Shown: positions 1-9,164, numbered from the stretch's first letter. The stretch: 64,000 bases of DNA from Bifidobacterium breve (GCA_945886445.1 CAMCZG010000001.1:62001-126000); one strand, 5' to 3'. A program made the numbers and translations. The notes: generated from the letters alone by a model not told the origin.

Positions 1-1075
1 GGGCGCTATCTATCTCTCCGATGCGCGTGCAAGTGGCATTGCAGTGCGCACTCCCGACATCAACTTGTCGCGTTCCGATTTTATTTCTCTCATGCCTCAG
101 GGCGAGAAGGCAGTCAGCTTTGGTTTGTCTGCTATTCGTAACGTAGGCGAGGGCCTAGTAGAACAAATGTTGGCAGAGCGCGATGCCAATGGTCCGTTTG
201 CAACGTTCCATGAATTCGCAGAGCGCACTCCTGAAACTGTGCTGAATAAGCGCACGGTTGAGTCGCTCATCAAAGCAGGCGCCTTCGACACCCTTGGGCA
301 TCCACGCCGTGGGTTACTCATGTCTTTTGAACGTATTCTCGACAGCAGCATCACTCGTCGTCGCGAACGCGATCGCGGCATCATGAGTTTGTTTGGCGAT
401 GAAATGGCAAGCGACAATGGCTTTACCGATCGCGTCGAAATCCCTGCTTTAGAGTTCGATAAAACCGATCAGTTGCGCAATGAAAAAGACATGTTGGGTC
501 TCTACGTCTCAGACCACCCGCTCATGGGTATTGAGCATGCATTGCGGCGCAGAATTGATTGCGGAATTGGTGAGGCACGCGAGCGCGATGATGGTTCTTT
601 TGTTATGACCGGTGGCGTCATTACTGGCTTAGCCAAGAAGTACACCAAAAAAGGCGACCAAATGGCCGTCTTTGTTTTGGAAGATCTCGACTCAAGCATT
701 GAAGCCACGGTGTTTCCAAAAACCCTCACCGACTTTGCTCATCTGCTCACCGACGATGCAATTGTTGCCATTCGGGGGCGAATTGACCGCCGTGACGATG
801 CCCGCGTTGGCATCATGGTCACCAAAGTCGAAGTTCTTGAGCACCTCGGTCAAGGCGCACGTGTCGTTACCCTCAAATTGCCCGCTGCAGCCATTAACGA
901 ATCAGCCATTGCGCGATTGAAAGGCATTTTGGTGGAATTCCCCGGGGAAGTTCCCGTCTTTGTCGACATGGGAGGCGATGTCACCGTGCAACTTGGCGCG
1001 GGCTTCAATGTCAATATCGACAAGGCGATGGGCGATCTCGTTGTCGCATTTGGTGACAGTGTTGTGGTCGCCTAG
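1..1075 (+). CDS. dnaE: DNA polymerase III alpha subunit, C-terminal part (partial)
   Basis: C-terminal portion of the replicative polymerase; the reading frame is open from base 2, so the gene begins upstream of the window. It opens with the segment YLSDARASGIAVRTPDIN, typical of the end of the DnaE fingers region, continues with a helix-hairpin-helix stretch (IRNVGEGLVEQML and LIKAGAFDTLGHPRRGLL), and then the OB-fold domain (GGVITGLAKKYTKKGDQMAVF) that contacts single-stranded DNA. The last ~80 residues resemble the tau-binding tail. The catalytic PHP and palm domains lie outside the window. Assignment by motif is firm. The stop is followed by the largest gap in the window. Confidence 0.95.
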   Translation, partial: GAIYLSDARASGIAVRTPDINLSRSDFISLMPQGEKAVSFGLSAIRNVGEGLVEQMLAERDANGPFATFHEFAERTPETVLNKRTVESLIKAGAFDTLGHPRRGLLMSFERILDSSITRRRERDRGIMSLFGDEMASDNGFTDRVEIPALEFDKTDQLRNEKDMLGLYVSDHPLMGIEHALRRRIDCGIGEARERDDGSFVMTGGVITGLAKKYTKKGDQMAVFVLEDLDSSIEATVFPKTLTDFAHLLTDDAIVAIRGRIDRRDDARVGIMVTKVEVLEHLGQGARVVTLKLPAAAINESAIARLKGILVEFPGEVPVFVDMGGDVTVQLGAGFNVNIDKAMGDLVVAFGDSVVVA

Positions 1076-1206
1076 TGCGATATCAGCATTTTTTTGCCCG
1101 TTTTTGTGAAGTTTCTCAACTGATTTGTTCATTGCGTAGGCGCAAGGCAAATCCGCTGGCAGAATGGGGGGCGAATGTGCAGGTTCAGTAAGGAGCATCT
1201 GGCGCT

Positions 1207-1866
1207 ATGGCACTAGAGGTCGACACTAGAGACTCATCGGCAATGACCGAGACTGATCTCGAGGAAATGGCCTCCATGGGGGGCGCTTTTGACATGGAAT
1301 TATTGTCGAAAGCTCAAACAGACTGGGTACTCAATACCACCGCCCGGCTCGATGGCAAATTGCACGGATACAGCTTTTCCACCCTGGAACGTATTGGTGG
1401 CACCCCTTGTGTGCTCTTGGGGCTCATGAGCATTAAGCGCACTCCGAAGCGTGACTCAATCTTGAAGGGCCTCATGACCGAGGCCTACCACAGGGCCCTC
1501 ATGGCTTTCCCCGACGAAGACGTTGTCGTGGGGTCGCGCTTCACGAGCGCTCACGGACTCGAAGCATTCAAGGCTCTGACCGAAATGATTCCTCGTCCTG
1601 GGCACCGCGCCGTGGGCGAAGAGCGAGCATGGGGTCGGCGTTTATCGAAGCGTTTTGGTGTCGAGCGCGCTTATGACGAGCAGTCATTCATTGTGAAATC
1701 TGCCGGGCAATCTGGCTTTCTCGATCATGAATCAACGAAGCCGGAAAAAATTAATGCCGACATTGCGGCAATGTTTGACAAAGTGGCAGCCAACAAAGGT
1801 GGAGCACTCATCGTTCATGGTTGGACCATGACCGAAAGCCTTGTCAAACTCGGCAAATTGCAGTAA
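1207..1866 (+). CDS. Conserved-looking hypothetical protein, 219 aa
   Basis: I do not recognise this protein. It is soluble, with no signal peptide, membrane segment or clear cofactor motif. The middle (LHGYSFSTLERIGGTPCVLLGLMSIKR begins near residue 50) alternates strand-like and helix-like stretches, and VVVGSRF near residue 114 could belong to an acyltransferase-like fold, but no acetyl-CoA P-loop is visible, so I do not assign that function. ATG 1207 has AAGGAG at 1190-1195, an 11-nt spacing that is slightly long. Codon use looks like its neighbours. It stands alone after dnaE and ends 5 bp before the nitroreductase start, so the two may be cotranscribed. Confidence 0.75.
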   Translation: MALEVDTRDSSAMTETDLEEMASMGGAFDMELLSKAQTDWVLNTTARLDGKLHGYSFSTLERIGGTPCVLLGLMSIKRTPKRDSILKGLMTEAYHRALMAFPDEDVVVGSRFTSAHGLEAFKALTEMIPRPGHRAVGEERAWGRRLSKRFGVERAYDEQSFIVKSAGQSGFLDHESTKPEKINADIAAMFDKVAANKGGALIVHGWTMTESLVKLGKLQ

Positions 1867-1871
1867 CCCTC

Positions 1872-2477
1872 GTGGAGTTTGTGCGCGTTGTCCGTACGCG
1901 ACACATGACGCGTTCTTTCGCACACACCGCCGTCGCTCGTAGCACAATAAGTGAATTGCTCGATCTTGCTGTGCGTGCACCGAGTGCAGGAAAAACTCTA
2001 GGCTGGTCGGTTCTTGTGTTGGAGAACGAAGATGTAAAGACGTTTTGGGATTTATCGTTGCCGCTAGAAAAGCGCGAAAACTTTTCATGGCCACATTTGC
2101 TCGACGCGCCAGTCATTATGTTGCCCTTTGCCGATGCGCAAGCCTATGCAGATCGATACGCAGAGCCAGACAAAGCGCATACAGGTCTTGGCGCTTCTAT
2201 TGAGGCATGGCCAACTCCGTATTGGACCATCGATGCTTCATTTGCGGTCATGACGCTTTTGCTCGGCGCGCACGATATGGGTCTTGGCTCATTATTTTTT
2301 GCTGTATTCAATGGTGAAGAAAAAATACGTACACATTTTGGAGTGCCAGATACTCAACAGCTCATTGGGGCTATTGCACTGGGCTGGCCCCGAGAAGAAC
2401 AAGAACGAGAAGGGCGCAGTGCATCTCGCAAACGACGCAGCGCAGATGAAGTAGCCCACTTTGGGCGATGGCGTTAA
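1872..2477 (+). CDS. Nitroreductase family protein
   Basis: FMN-dependent nitroreductase-fold oxidoreductase, 201 aa. The start is taken as GTG 1872 because the N-terminus then reads MEFVRVVRTRHMTRSF, matching the usual MEFxxVVxxRRxVRxY opening of the family; an upstream TTG at 1821 would overlap the previous gene by 46 bp. The RAPSAG motif near residue 38 is the conserved flavin-contacting segment, and the C-terminal half (ASFAVMTLLLGAHDMGLGSLFF, then IGAIALGWP) is the canonical dimer and flavin-site region. The substrate cannot be told. In actinobacteria such proteins are often found with F420 and flavin enzymes, and an F420-related gene lies 3 kb away. Its end overlaps the convergent DUF255 gene by 4 bp. 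Confidence 0.85.
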   Translation: MEFVRVVRTRHMTRSFAHTAVARSTISELLDLAVRAPSAGKTLGWSVLVLENEDVKTFWDLSLPLEKRENFSWPHLLDAPVIMLPFADAQAYADRYAEPDKAHTGLGASIEAWPTPYWTIDASFAVMTLLLGAHDMGLGSLFFAVFNGEEKIRTHFGVPDTQQLIGAIALGWPREEQEREGRSASRKRRSADEVAHFGRWR

Positions 2478-4456
2478 GCCAACTGGGTGCGTAACATTTC
2501 AGCGTTCTGCGCAGGGGTCATGCATACATTGCGTTCGCATACATAGGCCACGCCTTCGCTGCGACCTTGCCATAGTGGTGAAGTGTCGGGGTTGCCCCAT
2601 AACACAACAGCATTAGGCCGCCACGACTCACGAACGACGTCTCGCAAGATTGGGCTGTTTCCAGGAATCACAATTTCGGTGATGCCGCTGTTCATGATGT
2701 GTAAGGCACTCAATGCATTTCCTGCAGCACTTGGTGCTTTGTGCATTATTTGATCGAGTAATTGCATAATGCGATGCGCATGTTGCTCGTAACGACCTTC
2801 GCCGGTCATTGCAGACAGGCGATAGAGCGCAACAGCGGCTGTTGAGTTTGCCGATGGGGTGGCGTTATCGAGCAAATCTTTTTGACGGGCAATGAGTTGC
2901 TCGCCATTGTTGCCTGTGGTGAAAAGGCCACCACGTTGCGGATCCCAAAACTCATCGAGAAGTTGGTTGGCTACTTCACATGCATGCTGAGTCCACTTGT
3001 TGTCACCTGTTGCTTCGGCAAGGCGAGTAAAGGCATCAATGAGTGCGGCAAGGTCGGCTGCAAGGGAATGATGGCGCGCACGAGGTGTGCCTGTTTCGTG
3101 CCAACTGCGTTTCCATGTGCCATCTTCACTGCGTAGCTCACGAATGAGAAATTCGGCATTAGCAATAGCGGCGGCTAGCCACGATTCGTTGTTGAAGGCA
3201 GCAGCTGCTTCGGCGAGTGACGAAAGCATGTAGCCGTTCCATTCGGTCAGTACTTTGTCGTCAAGGAGCGGACGTGCTCGTTCTAGTCGCTTAGTGAACA
3301 TCACTTGCCGGGCAGCCTCAATGCGTTCATTGCGCAAAAGAGAGCCCCGCTCAAAGTGACGAGTGAGAATATTTCTACCTTCGAAATTTCCTGCATTTGT
3401 CATGCCATACCATTCAAAAATCTCAGCAGAGAGTTCAGCATCGAAGAGTTCGTGCACTTCGTGCGGCGTCCAAGTGTAGAACCAGCCCTCGTGATGGTGG
3501 CCAGACTCATCGGCCGAGTCGGCATCTTCCGCAGAGAAGAAACCACCGTCTGGGTGTGTGAGGTCGCGCAACACGTAGTTGATGGTTTCTTCAACCACTT
3601 GTTTGTACCGAGGAAATTGCGTTACTTGGTAGGCATGTAGATACACGCGCACAAGAAGCGCCTGGTCGTAAAGCATCTTTTCAAAGTGTGGTACAAGCCA
3701 CTCGCGGTCAACGGAGTAACGAGCAAAACCGCCACCCAGGTGGTCGTAGATTCCGCCCGATGCCATGGCGTCGAGTGATGTTGTCGACACGTGTAGAGCA
3801 GCAGCGTTGGGATGTGTGGCATTGCTCCGAAGCAACAGATCAATATTCATGGTGGAAGGGAATTTTGGCGCGGCGCCAAACCCGCCCCATTCGCTATCGA
3901 ACCCACCAACAAGGTGAGTAACTGCACTAGTGACCGTGCTCATACTGGCAACTGCGTTGGAGGGCTCGGCAAACTCGCTGCGTTGGAGCGATTGCATGAG
4001 TGCATCAACATTGGTGTCAATATCTTCTCGTCTATTCTCCCAAACGTCGGTAACGGCAGTCATCAATTGCAGGAAAGATGGCTTCGGGAAATAAGTGCCA
4101 CCAAAGAATGGTTTCGCATCGGGCGTCATGAACACGGTCATTGGCCAACCGCCACGCCCGGTCATTGCTTGAACGGCTTCCATGTACACCGCGTCTACAT
4201 CGGGGCGTTCTTCGCGATCAACTTTAATATTGACGAACAGAGTGTTCATCTGTGTTGCAACATCGTTGTCTTCAAAACACTCATGGGCCATGACATGGCA
4301 CCAGTGACACGCTGAGTATCCAACCGATAGCAAGATGGGAACATTGCGCTTTCGCGCTTCTGCAAAGGCGTCGTCGCCCCAAGCAAACCAATGGACTGGG
4401 TTGTTCTCGTGCTGTCGAAGGTAAGGCGAAACTTCGTTGGCGAGCCTGTTTGTCAT
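2474..4456 (-). CDS. Thioredoxin-domain protein of the DUF255 / YyaL / SSP411 family
   Basis: A 660-residue cytosolic protein with an N-terminal thioredoxin-like domain followed by a long all-helical barrel related to N-acylglucosamine 2-epimerases. Visible signatures: NPVHWFAWGDDAFAEA at 19-34, the SACHWCHVM redox motif with cysteines at 50 and 53, DREERPDVD near 81, GGWPMTVFMTP near 102 and FFGGTYFP. The C-terminal part has barrel motifs such as DHLGGGFARYSVDREWLVPHFEKM, cut here into recognisable pieces. Length matches the family. The biochemical role is not established; a redox or sugar-related activity is only suggested by the folds. It lies 2 bp downstream of fabI on the minus strand, so the two form one unit. 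Confidence 0.92.
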   Translation of the reverse strand: MTNRLANEVSPYLRQHENNPVHWFAWGDDAFAEARKRNVPILLSVGYSACHWCHVMAHECFEDNDVATQMNTLFVNIKVDREERPDVDAVYMEAVQAMTGRGGWPMTVFMTPDAKPFFGGTYFPKPSFLQLMTAVTDVWENRREDIDTNVDALMQSLQRSEFAEPSNAVASMSTVTSAVTHLVGGFDSEWGGFGAAPKFPSTMNIDLLLRSNATHPNAAALHVSTTSLDAMASGGIYDHLGGGFARYSVDREWLVPHFEKMLYDQALLVRVYLHAYQVTQFPRYKQVVEETINYVLRDLTHPDGGFFSAEDADSADESGHHHEGWFYTWTPHEVHELFDAELSAEIFEWYGMTNAGNFEGRNILTRHFERGSLLRNERIEAARQVMFTKRLERARPLLDDKVLTEWNGYMLSSLAEAAAAFNNESWLAAAIANAEFLIRELRSEDGTWKRSWHETGTPRARHHSLAADLAALIDAFTRLAEATGDNKWTQHACEVANQLLDEFWDPQRGGLFTTGNNGEQLIARQKDLLDNATPSANSTAAVALYRLSAMTGEGRYEQHAHRIMQLLDQIMHKAPSAAGNALSALHIMNSGITEIVIPGNSPILRDVVRESWRPNAVVLWGNPDTSPLWQGRSEGVAYVCERNVCMTPAQNAEMLRTQLA

Positions 4457-4458
4457 CG

Positions 4459-5226
4459 CTATGCGCCGGTGGCGTGATAGCCGCCATCAACATGGATAAT
4501 TTCACCTGTTGTGGCGGGGAAGTAGTCAGATAAGAGCGCAACACACGATTTAGCAACGGGAAGGCTGTCGGTGACGTCCCAACCAAGTGGTGAGCGGTCG
4601 TCCCAAACATCTTCAAACTTTTTAAATCCAGGAATGGACTTTGCTGCCATTGTCTTCACGGGGCCGGCTGCAATTAAATTAAAACGAATGTTTTGTGGCC
4701 CAAGACCGCGCGCTAAGTAGCGACTGGTTGACTCGAGAGCCGACTTTGCAACGCCCATCCAGTTATATGCCGGCCACGCAACGGTGTTGTCGAAGTCGAG
4801 CCCTACGAATGATCCGCCAGAAGTCATGAGCGGCACAAATGCATCGGCCAAGGTCTTTAACGAATACGCAGATACTTGAATGGCAACCGATACATCGCTC
4901 CACTGTGCTTCCATGATGTCTTCACCAAGGCAATTTGCTGGTGCAAAACCAATGGAATGAAGAACGCCATCTACTGCACCCCAGTGGGCTTTTACCGACG
5001 CGCGAACAGAGTCAACGTGAGCCGGGTCAGTGACATCAAATTCAAAAACGGGGGCCTCGTGTGGAAGTTTGCGTGCAGTGCGTTGCGTGAGCGAGAGACC
5101 ACGACCTGCGCCCGTGAGCACTACTTCTGCCCCTTCTTCTTGGGCAAGTTTCGCTACGCCAAAAGCCAGCGACGCATCGGTGAGCACACCGGTGACAACA
5201 ATTCGTTTTCCTGTGAGAATTCCCAT
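4459..5226 (-). CDS. fabI: Enoyl-[acyl-carrier-protein] reductase (NADH), InhA-type
   Basis: Catalyses the last reductive step of fatty-acid elongation, reducing trans-2-enoyl-ACP with NADH. It is a 255-residue short-chain dehydrogenase. The N-terminus carries the FabI-type cofactor site (VTGVLTDASLAFGVAKLA, residues 11-28), the HSIGF segment at 90-94, and the catalytic YNWMGVAK with Tyr154 and Lys161 (Y-x6-K). The motifs AAGPVKTMA and SPLGWDVTD, and the DGGYHATGA tail, fit the actinobacterial InhA branch. No FabG partner lies next to it. ATG 5226 is preceded on the minus strand by TACGGT and a 7-nt gap, so the message is probably leaderless. The DUF255 gene follows after 2 bp. Confidence 0.95.
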   Translation of the reverse strand: MGILTGKRIVVTGVLTDASLAFGVAKLAQEEGAEVVLTGAGRGLSLTQRTARKLPHEAPVFEFDVTDPAHVDSVRASVKAHWGAVDGVLHSIGFAPANCLGEDIMEAQWSDVSVAIQVSAYSLKTLADAFVPLMTSGGSFVGLDFDNTVAWPAYNWMGVAKSALESTSRYLARGLGPQNIRFNLIAAGPVKTMAAKSIPGFKKFEDVWDDRSPLGWDVTDSLPVAKSCVALLSDYFPATTGEIIHVDGGYHATGA

Positions 5227-5233
5227 TCCCTAG

Positions 5234-5239
5234 ACCGTA
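5234..5239 (-). promoter_or_regulatory. Candidate -10 box of fabI (leaderless)
   Basis: Read on the minus strand, TACGGT stands 7 nt before the fabI ATG at 5226. It matches TANNNT. At that distance the transcript would begin at or next to the start codon. No Shine-Dalgarno sequence is present. Confidence 0.5.
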
Positions 5240-5308
5240 GTTCACCCGTTCTCGAAGAGGTGGATCTCAAAGTTCTCATCTGTGTGCTTCGTGTGCAAGG
5301 CTAAACGA

Positions 5309-5992
5309 ATGTCTTTAGAGCTAACGAGTGTCGGGGTGCTAGGCGGTACGGGGCCAGCAGGTACGGCACTTGCCGCCCGACTTTCCTCCATTGGGTACAA
5401 CGTGGTCATTGGTTCACGTTCCAGCGAGAGGGCCGAAGAAAAGGCGAAGGAAATTCGTGACGCATGGACAGCACTGAACTTGCCATTGCGTGGAGGATCC
5501 AATGAAGAAGCCGCTACATGCGACATTGTGGTGGTTGCCACCCCGTGGGACTCTGCGGCAACAACTGTTCGTGAGCACTCGGTAGCGCTGCGCGGCAAAG
5601 TACTCATCAGCATGGCCAACGCACTCGTGCGCGTGGGGCATGAATTCCAACCTTTGGTACCACCGCGAGGAAGCGTGGCAGCACATGTGCAAGTAGCCGC
5701 CCCCGACTCCTACGTTGTCGCCGCTTTTCACCATTTGCCAGCAAAGGAATTAGGACACCTCGGCGATCCCATCGATAGCGACGTGCTGATTTGCTCCGAT
5801 CACAAAGCGGCTATTGAAACGGTGAGTGAAATGGTGCGTCGCATTCCAGGCTGTCGTCCGCTCGACTCAGGCGAACTGTCTAATGCCACTGCCATTGAGG
5901 CTTTCACCGCAGTATTGTTGCAACTTAATATTCGATACAAAACCAGAGCCGCACTAAAGCTCAATGGGATCAAAGGAGATCCTCGGGCGTGA
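5309..5992 (+). CDS. NADPH-dependent F420 reductase-like protein (NpdG family)
   Basis: Rossmann-fold protein of the F420H2:NADP oxidoreductase (Fno/NpdG) family, which moves hydride between coenzyme F420 and NADP. The dinucleotide site SVGVLGGTGPAGTALAARL is at the N-terminus, followed by IGSRSSERAEEKA, where the Ser-Arg after the second strand suits the NADP phosphate. VVVATPWDS and LISMANAL are further family landmarks, and HHLPAKELG lies in the F420 region. Start taken as ATG 5309 (MSLELTSVGVLGG), giving 227 residues; upstream GTG 5282 would add a cysteine-rich stretch unlike the family. The gene ends 4 bp inside mshC. Catalytic direction is not visible from sequence. Confidence 0.85.
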   Translation: MSLELTSVGVLGGTGPAGTALAARLSSIGYNVVIGSRSSERAEEKAKEIRDAWTALNLPLRGGSNEEAATCDIVVVATPWDSAATTVREHSVALRGKVLISMANALVRVGHEFQPLVPPRGSVAAHVQVAAPDSYVVAAFHHLPAKELGHLGDPIDSDVLICSDHKAAIETVSEMVRRIPGCRPLDSGELSNATAIEAFTAVLLQLNIRYKTRAALKLNGIKGDPRA

Positions 5993-7131
5993 TGCGCTTA
6001 TTTGATACCGCACGTAATGCAGTGGTGCCATTTGAACCTCAGCCGCAAGTGCTGATGTACACCTGCGGCATTACGCCCTACGATGCAACACATCTTGGTC
6101 ACGCAGCCACCTTCATGGCATACGACATTTTGCAGCGGCGCCTCATCGACTTAGGGCATACAGTGAAGTGTGTACGCAATGTCACCGATGTAGACGACCC
6201 ACTTTTCGCAAAAGCTAAAGAACTCGGCGTCCATTATCTCGATCTTGCCGCAGGTGAAGAAGCACGTTTCAATGCCGACATGGAAGCTCTCAACATGCTG
6301 CCAATGAGCAGTACCCCGCGAGCATCATCGGCAATTCCCGATATTCGTGGCTTCATTGGCATGGTGCTCGATCGCGGCTTTGCCTATCAGGCAGGCGGAA
6401 ATGTGTATTTCGATGTCAGCAAGTTCCCCAGTTTTGGTTCGGTCTCGAACTACAGCGAAGAGTTCATGGTGGAACTTGCCAATGAGCGGGGAGGCAATAT
6501 TGCAGACCCTAATAAACGCCATCCGCTCGACTTTGTCTTGTGGCAAACAAGCGCGCCCGATGAACCGGCATGGGAAACAATGTGGGGTGCTGGTCGACCC
6601 GGCTGGCATATTGAATGTAGTGCTCTTGCTTTGCGTGAATTAGGTACAACCATCGACCTGCATGGTGGTGGAAGCGATCTTATTTTCCCGCATCACGAGT
6701 GCGAACGTGCGCAATCGGAAGCTGCAACAGGCGCACCGTTCGTGCGTCACTGGATGCACGTTGCAATGGTGTCAATGGACGGGCACAAGATGTCTAAGAG
6801 CCGTGGCAATTTAGTTTTTGTCGATGCTCTGCGTAAAGAGTGGGATCCGCGAGTAATACGACTCGGTCTTATTGCTCATCACTATCGCATTGAGTGGGAA
6901 TGGAACACGAGCATCATGCCCGAAGCACTTGCACGACTGCAGTTGTGGCAGAGCGTTTCACACGATGCGAAAACAGCAAAATCACCAGAGTCAATAGCAG
7001 TTCTTGTGGAGGTGAGAGCAGCACTAGACGACGATCTCAATTCACCTCTCGCGCTACAACTCATCGACTCTGCAGCACGAGCACGGGTCAATGTGGTTAC
7101 TGTGGCTGAACTTCTTGGTGTTCAGTTATAA
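5989..7131 (+). CDS. mshC: Cysteine:glucosaminyl-inositol ligase (mycothiol synthesis)
   Basis: ATP-dependent ligase joining cysteine to GlcN-inositol, the penultimate step of mycothiol synthesis. It is a class I synthetase-fold relative of CysRS. The N-terminal motif CGITPYDATHLGHAATF (26-42) is the MshC form; CysRS has CGPTVYDxxHIGH. Zinc ligands are Cys26, the Cys in GWHIECSALAL, and the two His of FPHHECERAQSEA; KMSKSRGN follows. At 380 aa it lacks the anticodon-binding domain of CysRS and is slightly shorter than the mycobacterial enzyme. It overlaps the NpdG-like gene by 4 bp. Its presence strongly implies mycothiol in this organism; mshA, mshB and mshD are not in the window. Confidence 0.9.
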   Translation: MMRLFDTARNAVVPFEPQPQVLMYTCGITPYDATHLGHAATFMAYDILQRRLIDLGHTVKCVRNVTDVDDPLFAKAKELGVHYLDLAAGEEARFNADMEALNMLPMSSTPRASSAIPDIRGFIGMVLDRGFAYQAGGNVYFDVSKFPSFGSVSNYSEEFMVELANERGGNIADPNKRHPLDFVLWQTSAPDEPAWETMWGAGRPGWHIECSALALRELGTTIDLHGGGSDLIFPHHECERAQSEAATGAPFVRHWMHVAMVSMDGHKMSKSRGNLVFVDALRKEWDPRVIRLGLIAHHYRIEWEWNTSIMPEALARLQLWQSVSHDAKTAKSPESIAVLVEVRAALDDDLNSPLALQLIDSAARARVNVVTVAELLGVQL

Positions 7132-7171
7132 ATCGCAAGACAAATTAGACCTTCCCTTACGACCTACGCTC

Positions 7172-7177
7172 TAGACT
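7172..7177 (+). promoter_or_regulatory. Candidate -10 box of thrS (leaderless)
   Basis: TAGACT ends 7 nt before ATG 7185. It supports ATG 7185 over the GTG one codon upstream and suggests a leaderless thrS transcript. Confidence 0.5.
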
Positions 7178-7184
7178 CTCGGTG

Positions 7185-9161
7185 ATGTCTGTATTGTCTA
7201 TTTCCCTGCCCGATGGTTCTGCTCGCGAATTGCCAGCCGGGTCTACAGTGGCCGATCTTGCGGCCAGTATTGGCTCTCGTTTGGCAAAAGCAGCTCTTAC
7301 TGGTGTGGTCAATGGGTCTGAAGTCGACCTCAACGTGGCCTTAGCCAACGGTGATGTCGTTTCCATTGTGACTGCCGATTCCGATGCGGGGCGACACGTT
7401 CTGCGTCACTCCACTGCACATGTTTTGGCCCAAGCGGTGACGCAACTGTTTCCTGGAGCAAAATTTTCCGTTGGCCCTGCAATTGAAGATGGTTTCTATT
7501 ACGACTTTGACCTTCCCGAAGGTCGCACCTTCAGTGAGACAGATCTTGTTGCCATCACCTCGCGGATGAAAGAAATTGTTTCTGCAAATCAGCCTTTCAC
7601 CCGGTCAGAAGTGTCGGCACGCGATGCGTTGAAAATTTTCTCCGATCAGCCCTACAAATGTGAAATCATTGAACGCGTTACCTCTGGCTCTGCCGATGGT
7701 GTAGACGCCGATGAAGTGGGCAGTGGTGACGCCATCAGCGTGTATCGCAATAGCCCTGAATTCGTCGACCTCTGCCGTGGTCCTCACGTACCAACAACGG
7801 GAAAACTCGGACACTTCGCGCTCATGAAAGTTGCCGGTGCGTATTGGCGCAGCTCCGATAAAGGGCCCATGCTGCAACGCATTTATGGCACGGCTTGGGA
7901 ATCGAAATCTGCATTAGAAGAACACCTCAATCGTCTGATTGAAGCGGAAAAGCGAGATCATCGTCGTCTTGCTGTTGAACAAGATCTGCTGTCGTTTCCA
8001 CAAGAACTTGGTGGAGGTTTGGCGGTGTGGCATCCAAAGGGTGCCATCGTGCGCAAATTAATGGAAGATTACAGTCGCGACCGGCATCAGTCGGGCGGAT
8101 ATCAGTTCGTTTTTACTCCGCATCTTGCTAATGCGAATTTGTTCCAAACTTCAGGCCACCTCGATTTTTATAAAGATGGCATGTACCCACCCATGGAAAT
8201 GGATAACGGTACGTATTACCCCAAGCCAATGAACTGCCCCATGCATTGTCTGATTTATCGGGGAAGACAACGCAGTTACCGCGAACTGCCGCTGCGACTT
8301 TTTGAACTCGGAACTGTCTATCGCTACGAGCGTGCTGGAACTTTGCATGGTTTGTTGCGTATTCGTGGATTCACGCAAGACGACAGTCATATTTTTTGCA
8401 CCGAAGATCAAATGGCCGATGAAATTACCTCCCTGCTCGATTTCGTTATGTCGGTGTTACGACGTTTTGGATTCGAAGATTTTGAATTCAATTTGTCTAC
8501 ACGTGACCCCAATAAGTCGGTAGGTTCCGACGACATTTGGGAAAAGGCAACCGCGGCACTACGTGAAGGACTCGACAGGCATGGAGTGGTGTACAAAATC
8601 AAAGAAGGCGACGCCGCTTTCTATGGACCTAAAATTGACATAGACGTACGTGACGCCATTGGTCGTAAGTGGCAATTATCAACTATTCAGTGCGACTTCA
8701 ACTTGCCAGAGCGATTCAAATTGGAATATGTAGGAGCCGACAGTGGTCGCCATCAGCCCATCATGTTGCATCGTGCACTCTTTGGATCCGTCGAGCGTTT
8801 CTTCGGAGTGTTGTTAGAGCATTATGCAGGTGCGTTACCCACCTGGCTTGCGCCAGTTCAGGTGCGTATCTTGCCAGTGGCTTCTGCTCACGAAGAGTAC
8901 GCAGCAGAGCTGCGCAGTCAGTTCGCCAACGCAGGTCTTCGTGTCGATGTGGTTCATGCTGACGATCAACTAGGCAAGCGCATTCGTAATGCGAAGCTCG
9001 AGAAGTTGCCCTATGTATTGGTAGTAGGTGACGACGATGTCGCGCATCATTCAGTTGGAGTGAACCCACGTGGTGGAGAAGTTGAACGAGATGTTCTTGC
9101 TCACGACTTTCTTGCCCGTGTGCTTGCCGAAATTGCTGAAGATTCAGCAGCGAAGTCCTGA
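7185..9161 (+). CDS. thrS: Threonine-tRNA ligase
   Basis: Charges tRNA-Thr. The 658-residue protein has the full bacterial layout: TGS domain (about 1-60), editing domain with the HSTAHVLAQAV HxxxH pair near 76 and CRGPHVP further on, then the class II catalytic core with MNCPMHC (zinc Cys), RGFTQDDSHIFC (zinc His) and MLHRALFGSVERFF (motif 3), and a C-terminal anticodon-binding domain ending with GVNPRGGEVERD. The start could also be GTG 7182; the -10 box spacing favours ATG 7185. It opens the thrS-HIT-pgsA-patA run that is conserved with mycobacteria, with the next gene after only 3 bp. Confidence 0.97.
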   Translation: MSVLSISLPDGSARELPAGSTVADLAASIGSRLAKAALTGVVNGSEVDLNVALANGDVVSIVTADSDAGRHVLRHSTAHVLAQAVTQLFPGAKFSVGPAIEDGFYYDFDLPEGRTFSETDLVAITSRMKEIVSANQPFTRSEVSARDALKIFSDQPYKCEIIERVTSGSADGVDADEVGSGDAISVYRNSPEFVDLCRGPHVPTTGKLGHFALMKVAGAYWRSSDKGPMLQRIYGTAWESKSALEEHLNRLIEAEKRDHRRLAVEQDLLSFPQELGGGLAVWHPKGAIVRKLMEDYSRDRHQSGGYQFVFTPHLANANLFQTSGHLDFYKDGMYPPMEMDNGTYYPKPMNCPMHCLIYRGRQRSYRELPLRLFELGTVYRYERAGTLHGLLRIRGFTQDDSHIFCTEDQMADEITSLLDFVMSVLRRFGFEDFEFNLSTRDPNKSVGSDDIWEKATAALREGLDRHGVVYKIKEGDAAFYGPKIDIDVRDAIGRKWQLSTIQCDFNLPERFKLEYVGADSGRHQPIMLHRALFGSVERFFGVLLEHYAGALPTWLAPVQVRILPVASAHEEYAAELRSQFANAGLRVDVVHADDQLGKRIRNAKLEKLPYVLVVGDDDVAHHSVGVNPRGGEVERDVLAHDFLARVLAEIAEDSAAKS

Positions 9162-9164
9162 GCG

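Noticed and set aside
1076-1206. Search for a tRNA or small RNA in the largest gap
   Set aside because: No cloverleaf, no GGTTCAAATCC-type T arm and no terminator; only a T-run and a GC-rich stretch before the next gene. I see no convincing promoter either.
3812-4315. 167-codon plus-strand frame inside the DUF255 gene
   Set aside because: The minus-strand protein has clear family motifs over the same bases.
5240-5308. Promoter for the NpdG-like gene
   Set aside because: No TANNNT at a useful distance from ATG 5309 and no Shine-Dalgarno; left unassigned.
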